Origin: Lunularia cruciata
Taxonomy: Eukaryota > Streptophyta > Marchantiopsida > Lunulariales > Lunulariaceae
DNA length: 64,000 bases
Reading direction: 5' to 3'
Assembly: GCA_948567375.1 (NCBI GenBank)
Contig: OX419759.1
Span: forward strand, 34,015,493 to 34,079,492
The notes under the pieces were generated by a model. That model searched no databases, had not been told where the DNA came from, and saw only the letters and a program-made list of their open reading frames with translations. Made by a program: the position numbers and the translations under genes. Of the stretch, positions 55,701-64,000 are shown piece after piece. Every line of letters begins with the position of its first letter. Within the stretch, counting starts at the first letter, position 1.

Positions 55701-58700
55701 TTAGGAACTTATGATGTTGAAGAACATTTTAGAGGATTAAGCTACTTGGTTAAAGGATTGCTTGTTTATGGTCAATTCTACAAGGAAGCAAGCATGTACC
55801 AAACCTCAAGTATAAATGATATGGCTTCTGGCCATCTTTTTCATTTTGAGTTCAATCACCCAAATCAAGTCAAGTTCTTTTCTTCTAGTCTCTAAAATTG
55901 TTCTCTCTATTTTTTGTCTTTAGTATCAATATCAAAATAAGATTTGGACAGGTGGAATAATATACTCTTATTCATTGAGATTCTTGCATTTTTGTGAAAC
56001 TAAATATAATAAAGATGAATTATAATATTTTTTTTTGGTGAAAATTTGTTACCTATTATCTTTATGCTAGAAAAGTTAGCCTTTAATGCTTCGTGCTATT
56101 ATTTATGTATAAATATGGATATAATATTTGTAGATGTCATCTTCAAATTCTTTTCTCATACAAATGATGAAAATGTTAATTTCAGGTAATACCTTTTATT
56201 CCAAATGATTGATAAATAATCTACATGTTGTTATTGATTTTTGTTGACAAGGATGTAACAATAGATAAAATCAATAGAACTATATTCCAAAGAATGGTAT
56301 TACAATTCCGATAGAGCTAATACAATGGAGCTTATGCTCAGCCATAATAAGAGAAATGATAGGCATTTAGGTAAGACCAAGCTACTTAGTCTTATGTGTA
56401 TTCTAAAATGGGAATATAGTTATAAGAAAAGTAGAGAATTCTCAATTCAATCATCAAAAATATTGCAAATACAACCCATACATAAAACAGATTCACATAT
56501 GTTAGTTGCTGAAAATCAAATTTAAAGTACTGGAAGAACTTAATGGAGGTTGAGAGTGGAGCAAGAATAACATGGGTTTTTATCCTAATTTGACATTGCA
56601 CAAAGTTAAAGAGAACTCTAACATTTGAAATTATGATCATCAATGCAACAAGTGCAACATATAATCTTGCAGAGCTAAAACATAAATGTGTCACAAGTTT
56701 TGTTGCTTAATTCCAAAATTATTGAGACCACATCATGAAGAACAGGCACTTGATCAATTTATACTTGGAATAAATCTTTCAAAAAAGATAGAGATAGTAA
56801 TGAGAGAACCTAGAAAAAAAAGCCATGAAGATGACAAAGATATTTGATTTCTTGTCTCTTTACTGCATTTGCATCTTAAATGTCCACAACTCAGACATAC
56901 CTATTATATACAAGAGAATGAACCAATTCACATGCCATTGGTATTTTCTCCCATAAGTCCCTAGGAAACCAATGTTGGTATAGAATAACTATATCAGGGA
57001 AGAATACCTTTATTACAAATAGCATAGATTTAATTTACATGAGACAAATCAACCAGTTTGTAATATTTTGAATCACCTTTGGTTTAAAAATCATCATGCT
57101 TAAGTTGATTGGGTAAGACCAAAAAGTGATTTAAAAACCAAACTCCTATATCTAATATGTTTGGCATCTTGAAGAAACACATATTGTGTTATAGAAACTT
57201 ATATAAAAGATAAGTATTTGAAGAGTAGTTACTATTGAGTAGGCTCCAAAAGAAAGGTAATAATGTTTGCAATTGATATCAAACCATCAATAAGTTCATG
57301 ATATCATGTTATGCGTAATGAATAAGTTATTCTACAAGAATGCTCGGACCATTTAGGATCATAAATAATAAATTTATGGGTACCCATAAAATAGTAGGGT
57401 TTTTATTTATGGCAAAGTTGGATACATTTTATGTGCAAAGACACCATAGCCATCAAGGGCTATAGGTATTTTTTTTGGGTTCCATAGCATGGGGCCTTTA
57501 CCCATAAAAAAAATCAAACCTTGGGGCATGTGCATACCCATTAAACTCTAGTTGAACACCTTGTTATCTCAAATATTTTTATAATAATAGAACCACTAGG
57601 AGAAATGACTATCTACAATATTGGAGGCTTTTTGGGCACTATTAGAGCCTTTGGTTGCATTATCACACCAATAGTCATTAGTGCTAAGTTTATTGGAATG
57701 CATATTAAAGAGGTGTTATTGGAACATGCATTAAAAGCTAAGAAGTCTACCAAAGCTAAAGCAAAATTCTAGAGAGAGCCTACATGAGGCATACACTTGC
57801 TTATATAAGATGGTTATTTTTTTACTCAAAGGGTGAATCAAGCACAAGTTGCACAATTTTGGTATAAGATGTTCAAGAAAGAGTTATGATATAGAGTTTT
57901 TGATGCTGCTTTATTAGAAGGTAATTGTCCTCAATTGAGCTAAGCTTAGTATTTTGAGGCTAGCAAGGAGGTGAAGCTTACTAAGTCTTTTGTACCTTCA
58001 AAGATCCTCAATACCTAAGCCATGGTTCCTTAAACAATAGTGCAAGGTGAGTTAGAAGAAGAAAAAAGGCAAGAAGGAAAATATTATGGTCATCTATTCA
58101 CTTCCATGAACACCTTATCTAGCACAGCATTGGGGCCAAATGAATCCATTCCAAGTTCTCTATTTTTTTAACCATCAACATGTTAGTACAAGGAGGTGAT
58201 CTAGTCCTAATTGGTAATGACACTTTGCAAGAACAAGGATGATATGGTTTTTAATTCTTGTATTGAGTTAATTCAGCATAATGCTAGTCAATTTGAGGAA
58301 GCTATGATCCAATGTGCAACTAAAGATTGCATTCTATGTGTCTCTCAACCAAAAAATAACTTTAGAGACAATATGTGGGTGCTTATGTGCTACAACAAAG
58401 GAAAGTTGGTACCGAGTGCATTAAGTGATACCAAAATGAGAGAAATATTTCTCATTCACTTTCTAAATATTCCATTCAATTTATTATGCTAAAGCTCTTC
58501 TGAAATGGCTCGTAAGAAAAGACTTCACCAAAGTCAACATAATAGATCCTTCATAAACATTCCAATAAATTTCTTCGTAAGCAAGAAGTTCATACATAAT
58601 CAACAACAATCAAAGTGGTACTTGCAAGTAGAGTCCTTGATGACATACTAACTCATGAGAATAAGCTAAATAAAAATATTATCTTATTGTAACAAAAATT

Positions 58701-59700
58701 AAGGAGAATAAGCAAGGATTATAAAGAAGAGTAGATAGACATAAAATTTCAGCCATAAATTATGATAGGCTTGTCTTTATACTAAAAAATACCTCTTATT
58801 ATAGTTTTTATATGCATCATGTGTTAAAAGAAAGGAGAAGTTAGTATAAGAACCATCAAGGATAACACTCAAGTAGAAACCTATCATTTATACTACAAAT
58901 CTCCACTTCAATGTCTTATGCCAAAGCTTTTCCATAATGGCTCATAAGAAAAAATATTCACCAATATAAACATTATAGATCCTTATAACACTCACATAGA
59001 GGTCATTTAGGGTAAAATATTTCTTTAATACAAACTATATTAGTATTTGCACTCTCAACTAGGAAATCTTATAAATGTACAATACTCATCTCATTCACTT
59101 GGTATTATTATATTTAACTAGTTCTCACTAGCTTATCAATTGCCAAGATAATCATAGAAACTAGTATGCACCCTTTGATATAACATCCATCCAGGACTTA
59201 GTGTTCATTATATTCTTAGAGTGAAGCATCACCTCTCCTAATTATTTGGCAAGTCTATAACTTATCATAATAAGCTCAATCAAAATGTATGCCTCTAATC
59301 TCCTTTATATTATAGGTATGATTATCGTAGACTTTAGCTTTTGTGTAAGGATCATAATATTTTAGCATAACTTCTTCCTTACTCTCTTATAATGAGTGGA
59401 ATCAACCCATCCTACTTGAAATTAAGCTTCTTCTTTGTCTCAATAATTGGAATGATTCTTCTTTTGTTGAGCTTGAGCTTTTTAAATTTTGACCAAGGTT
59501 ATACTGAAGCTTCCTTAAGCTCTATGAGTTTATGAGGCATGAATTCTTGGTCAATCACTAAAGCCACCAAAACTAAGGTAGTTTTGTGCAAAGTCTTATT
59601 AAAAGCCTAAAATTTTCAATGCTCCACTTTACAAGATGCCTCAGCACAAATTCAATAAGCTCAAGCAAGGACACTTGATTTCTTTGCCCAAATCACAATC
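52754..59700. other. AT-rich region of unidentified relic sequence
   Basis: Very stop-rich on all frames. It contains old LTR-like segments near 54020-54420 and 55580-55935, an 18-bp perfect palindrome at 57373-57390, and a longer plus-strand open frame (58211-58492, 93 codons) without recognisable similarity. No gene is supported. Confidence 0.45.
55580..55935 (+). repeat. Old LTR-like segment (related to 21530-21885)
   Basis: Shares gcatgtaccaaacctcaagtataa-type words and a T/C-rich end with the earlier copy. It is followed by a primer-binding-like tagtatcaatatc. No internal code was recognised. Confidence 0.3.
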
Positions 59701-62300
59701 TTGGAAGAATCAAAGAAATATTTGAAAATATCACTCAGATGATGCACTACATCTATAGTCTTAAAAGTCATCAACTTTTTAATAAAGAGACATTCTCATA
59801 CAATTCAATCATAGAACTCTTTCATAAACTTGATTTCACTTCAAAGAAACATATCAACACGTTGGTAAAATAAGATATTATCCATGGTAGTGTAGTGTTC
59901 AAAACTTTATGCTTAGGAAGTCCTCTCCTTTGGTGTAAAGATTAAAATAAATTTCCTCTTTAGCTGAAGTCCCATATCCCCTTGTACAAATTCCTTTGGG
60001 ATCTTTGTCAAATTGATTATCAAAAAATTATCACCAAAGAATGAATCATTGAAAATCACCCTCCTACTTCATGAGAATCTTAAGACAACATTTTTGTACT
60101 AAAGTGCTTCTTTCTTGGCTGATCAAAAATTTTATATGATACTCCAACAATAAAATGCTATATTAAGCAATCTTCCTATCTTGATTTGGCTTAAAAAAAT
60201 ATTTTGAAAGTTTGTGTGCAATGATTATGGTGAACTTGCCTCTTGCAAAATAATACCTTAACCTCTTGGAAGCAAAGGTCAATATTGAACATTATATGAA
60301 TGACTTTTTTTTATAAGACCCATCTATATATTTGCATAAAAAATGGGTTGATATTCCATTCATCATCAATTTGGTATTGGTACACTCAATTGCCATGTTT
60401 GATGCACCCATATACCCAATTAAAAGGTTACTTCAATGAGGCTTATCTTAAATAGGTAGAATATTAAGAGCTTCATCAATGAATATTAAAGCTATCTTAT
60501 CTCCAATGATGATTGCATGACCTACTCCATTTCTCACATAAGAGGTCTTAACACGAGCTTTCTATGACAAAGAGAAGAAAAACCTACTCCCATAGTATCC
60601 TATTATTCTTACAAAGGATCTCAACTTTGGACAAATTTGGATTAAATGAAAACTCTTTTAATTTTTTACTATCTTAATATCAATAATTATACACTTATAA
60701 AACACTCTTTAGCTTAATAAAATAACTTTTTTTCAAACATTTAACCAACTCCTCGGGTGAAGTGAAGGATTAGCATTAATATAATTTTTGCAACACTTTT
60801 ATAAGGTGACCAAAGTACTACTTATGCTCCCATATACACAAAAATTTGTAGATAAGATCCCTCACAAAGCTTGAGACAAATGCTTCAAAATCCTTGTACA
60901 TAAACCTAGAGTGATTACTAGTAAATTTCAAACACCAAAGTGCATCAATGTAATGTTGTGAGGATAGCAGAGAAACACCAAAGCAAAAACACAAGTTCAC
61001 ACTTAAATCTCCGATGCCCCAAAGGAGCACCTTCTCTTTATTATATAGCCAAAGAGGATCTCCTCCAAGTAATCCTCACCATAGGATTAGGCGCATGGAT
61101 AGGTGACATGTCAGCAAGCTCCACCCTTAGATTACTTGCTTGGATGGGTGACATGTTGGTCCTGGTCCTATCTGGTTGGTCAAATAGGCTTTGACCGGAG
61201 GGAATCTTGTAAGAAATCTTCCTATAGGAATATCATAATCATGTGGGTGAGGTACCATTGGAAAGCTCTTGATGAGACAACCCAAGGGGGAGGGAAGGCC
61301 AAATCTTTCTTTGTTGGGAGGTGGGAGGCATTTGCACATTTTCAAGGCCTAATTCATCCATTTAGGCATTTGAAATTGCCTTCAAAGATTTTAGGCATAT
61401 TTTGGTTCTTGCTCTATTAGTAGAAGTCCCCTTTGGTGATACCTCTTTCTGATCTATTTTTTCCATCATGTATAATGATGTCTATTTTTCCATCATGTAT
61501 AATAATCTTTCCAGATGTCAACAAACCAATTCTCACCTCTAGATCACATGTCTAGCTATTGATTCTAAGGTTTTCAAGCCTATTTCTATTTTTGCCCTAT
61601 TAGAAGAAGTACTCTTTTGGTGATACCTCTATCTGATCTATTTTCTCCATCATGTGTAACATCCTTCCAGGTGTTAGAAAACCAAATTTCACATCTAGAT
61701 CATATTTCTAGCTATTCCAATTACTCATATGACAAATGTACCACATGGTGTAATGAAGGATTTTAAATAATTTTTTTCCAATTCAAGGATATTTTGTCTA
61801 TTGCCACTATAGCCATTTCATGGTTGTTCCATTCATGGCCCACAACATCCTCCAATATCTTATCATTGAAGGGTAGAGTAAAATAATCCTTCTTGATCAC
61901 TTCGTTGAGTTTCTTGTAGTTTGCATAAATCTTCAACTTCATGCTCTCCTTCTTAACTATTACAATGGAAGAGAATCATTTATAATTTTGTACCTCATAG
62001 ATTATGCTTTCCTCTTTAGACCTCTCTATCTTCTCCTTGACACCCATTGCTATCGGTGTGCTAATTCTTCTTTGCTTTGGTGAATAGGTTAAGCTTTCTT
62101 GTCAAAGGGTAACTTCTTCAAATCCTTGTAACTAAAGGAAAAGACATAAACATAGAATCAAAAGATTTCCTCAAATTTTACCTTCTCATCCAATATCACC
62201 TTCTTGTCATATTGAGAGGGAAATCATTCTCTTAATTTATTATTTGATTTAGGAATTTAAGAAATTCTTAACAACTTGAGGTTCAAGTAGGTAATCCATC
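59700..62300 (-). pseudogene. Very old gypsy pol relic (RT and RNase H), split by a solo LTR
   Basis: Above the LTR (about 61990-61730) the minus strand reads IVIVKKESMKLKIYANYKKL, NEVIKKDYFTLPFNDKILED and VVGHE, the fingers of a gypsy RT of the KKDHFPLPFIDQ type. Below it (about 60900-60120) come RT thumb and RNase H remains such as LIGYMGASNMAIECT, then LRYYFARGKFTIIIAHKLSK. Nearly all codons are altered. The KKDYFTLPF motif suggests an Athila-like lineage, unlike families A and C. Confidence 0.5.
60949..61725 (-). repeat. Solo LTR of family A in the old gypsy pol
   Basis: It starts tgtaatgttgtgagg at 60949 and ends near ccaattact at 61725. It contains gatgccccaaaggagcacc, gaggtaccattgg and the internal ~155-bp duplication, in minus orientation. 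A small extra duplication (tccatcatgtataat) occurs near 61460-61505. No internal sequence or clear target duplication was seen. Confidence 0.75.
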
Positions 62301-62357
62301 ACATTCATACCCAACGTTCTTCCTTTAACTTTGTTTTTACTTTTTCTTGTTGAGCGC

Positions 62358-62733
62358 TATAATGTCCCAATTATATGCAATACTTAATTTAATAAAAACC
62401 ATAGAGAGGGCAAGAGAGTTAATCACAAAAGTCTTAATACAAACCTCAAATGAAGAGAAGGTGTTGCTTCCTTGAATATTTGTATAATTTTATACATGGC
62501 TTCCTCAAGAAGCCACTCACTCTTTCAGATCTTGAACTTTCAGATTATTTTCCTATCAAACCTTTTTGTCTCAATTTGCTTGCACACCAATATCTATGTA
62601 TCTTCTCTAGAAAACTTTACACATCTTTCCTACTTAAGGAGCTTCATAAGCATTTAAATAAATTTTTTATGGTATTTTTATGACTTTTATAAATATACAT
62701 GTTCTAAGGAATCATATAGGAATATTCTAACAT
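62358..62733 (-). repeat. LTR of a third family C copy
   Basis: It shares gagcttcat, aattttttat and the same order of words with the family C LTRs at 31968 and 36966. Ends are approximate (tataatgtcc to attctaaca). It would be the 3' LTR of a minus-strand element continuing to the right. Confidence 0.5.
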
Positions 62734-64000
62734 CTTTTATATAACTTTTTCATCCTTTAAGATGCAATGTTCTCATTGAACAAGTGTTGAGAGTTGATAA
62801 GAGCAATAAAATATTTGGCTAAGTTACATGTGGATCTCCATGGTACTTCATAATGTGGATCCTTCATAAAGGATCATATATTTGACTATAAGAAACTCAA
62901 TGAAATACATGATTTTGTGGTATAAATTATACTTCAAATTTGATATGATTATTAGTAATTCTCTAGTAAAAGATGACTTAGTTGAAAATAAGTGAAAGAA
63001 GAAGTGTAGGAATGTCTGGGGGAAAGATGAGAGACAAAGAAGACTAGATAGAATATCTATGTAAGCTAGAAGATTTAATTTATAAGCCAATTGGCAACAA
63101 ACTTACAAATAGAGTATAGGTCAATATGGCATGCATGAAGTTTCTTGTTACCTTGAAGTAGTAAGTTGGTGGTTGAAAGCTAAAATTTTATCACTTATGT
63201 CATCTCAACAATATCACGAGGCATATTTCTTTAATCAATTCTAGACAAAAAATAACCTCTCACAAGAAATGTGAACAACTTTCCAGATGTTAGTTGTAAA
63301 ATTATTGTTAACAACACTTTAGTGGGAGCAACCTTTGGTGAATAAGCAATGTGGTGACTTAGAGGAAATTCACCATAAAGACAATTTATTGGGAATATCT
63401 TGGTGGAGGTGTTTGAGAGAGCTGTTATAAGAAAATTCCACTAAAGTAAGGATAAGATTTCAGTTTGCTTGCGCCTCAAAGTGTGAAAGACCAAAGCATA
63501 TTCTTAATAATGCAAATAGCCCCTAATAGTTTTGTAGTCAATTTCAAGGTGATAATCAAGAGAGAATGCTTACTTGGTGTTTAACTAGCTAAATATACTC
63601 TTCTTATGTAATTTGGTGAATTGAGTATTTCTATTGCAGATTTCATGGAAGGTATTTCATATTAAGCAAAGATAAATTCCAAGAAGATAGTAGCATTCAA
63701 ACCTTCTTTGGAAGAAATCAACTTTTCTTGATGGGATATGGATCATTTTGGGTTTATCCACAAAGAAAAAAAATGAAAAAAATTAAGCAACGACTAGGTC
63801 AAGAGAAACATATTACCATCTTTTCTTTAGAATACAAAGTGATTGTAGAGGATTTAAGCTTTCATTCAAGACCTTTTTTTGTTGAAGTTCCAAATAACTT
63901 TGAATGTAGGCTTCTCCATCTTGTTGCATATGCACCCATCAATATGTACATTGTAGTTGCTCCAATGTTTTTATCACTTATAGATCTCCAAAATATGGAG
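62734..64000 (-). mobile_element. Internal part of a third family C element, incomplete at right edge
   Basis: Similarity to the integrase-side region of family C copy 1 is visible around 63190-63230 (caacaatat.a.gagcatatt.cttta.caatt against 32855-32905). No intact motif or long frame was found. The element continues outside the window. Confidence 0.4.

Noticed and set aside
58211-58492. 93-codon plus-strand open frame as a gene
   Set aside because: No recognisable motif, no splice or promoter context, and surrounded by stop-rich AT-rich DNA. Chance or a fragment of a retroelement gag is as likely.
1-64000. CRISPR array, bacterial operon or rRNA genes
   Set aside because: No regularly spaced repeats with unique spacers, no ribosome-binding-site-led gene runs and no rRNA-like sequence were seen. 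All evidence is for plant nuclear DNA.

Overview
This window looks like nuclear DNA from a seed plant with a large, repeat-rich genome. A gymnosperm, perhaps a cupressophyte, is the best guess, but this is inference. The evidence is one intron-containing histone H1 gene of plant type, roughly 50 kb of old and nested Ty3/gypsy LTR retrotransposons primed by initiator tRNA-Met, and a short plastid rpoB-like fragment. Almost every retroelement reading frame is broken by stops and frameshifts. The only gene that looks intact is histone H1.

Layout. 1-8.9 kb holds a decayed Ty3/gypsy element on the minus strand that runs off the left edge. Its order is methyltransferase-like region, reverse transcriptase, RNase H, integrase. 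The methyltransferase-like region carries recognisable C5-cytosine DNA methyltransferase motifs, including PCQ and ENV. This element is split by two insertions: a 690-bp solo LTR inside the RT (5809-6498) and a 3.7-kb element of unknown type inside the integrase (254-3990). The 3.7-kb insert has TG..CA ends, a perfect 5-bp target duplication and one long coiled-coil protein frame. 8.9-9.6 kb holds an LTR-like direct repeat. 9.6-11.2 kb is a broken non-LTR-type reverse transcriptase on the minus strand.

12.3-17.2 kb is a GC-richer island. It contains histone H1 (minus strand, two exons, 301 residues), its probable promoter, some exon-like segments I could not identify, and an inverted-repeat structure with pseudoknot topology. 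17.3-22.6 kb is AT-rich with no clear genes. 22.66-29.58 kb is a chromodomain-bearing gypsy element on the minus strand (family A), with both LTRs, a near-matching target duplication and a solo LTR nested inside it. 31.97-37.39 kb is a family C gypsy element with both LTRs. About 39.6-43.67 kb plus 52.58-52.75 kb is a second family C element. Its 5' LTR is interrupted by a complete family A chromovirus (43.67-52.57 kb), which in turn carries a 2.2-kb insertion in its integrase and the plastid-like fragment. 52.75-59.7 kb is AT-rich relic sequence. 59.7-62.3 kb is a very old gypsy pol interrupted by a family A solo LTR. From about 62.36 kb a third family C copy runs off the right edge.

How it fits together: the retroelements are independent layers. 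Target duplications and split domains give the order of insertion: family C element, then family A chromovirus, then the 2.2-kb insert; and methyltransferase-gypsy, then the solo LTR and the 3.7-kb insert. No operons, CRISPR arrays or rRNA genes were seen.
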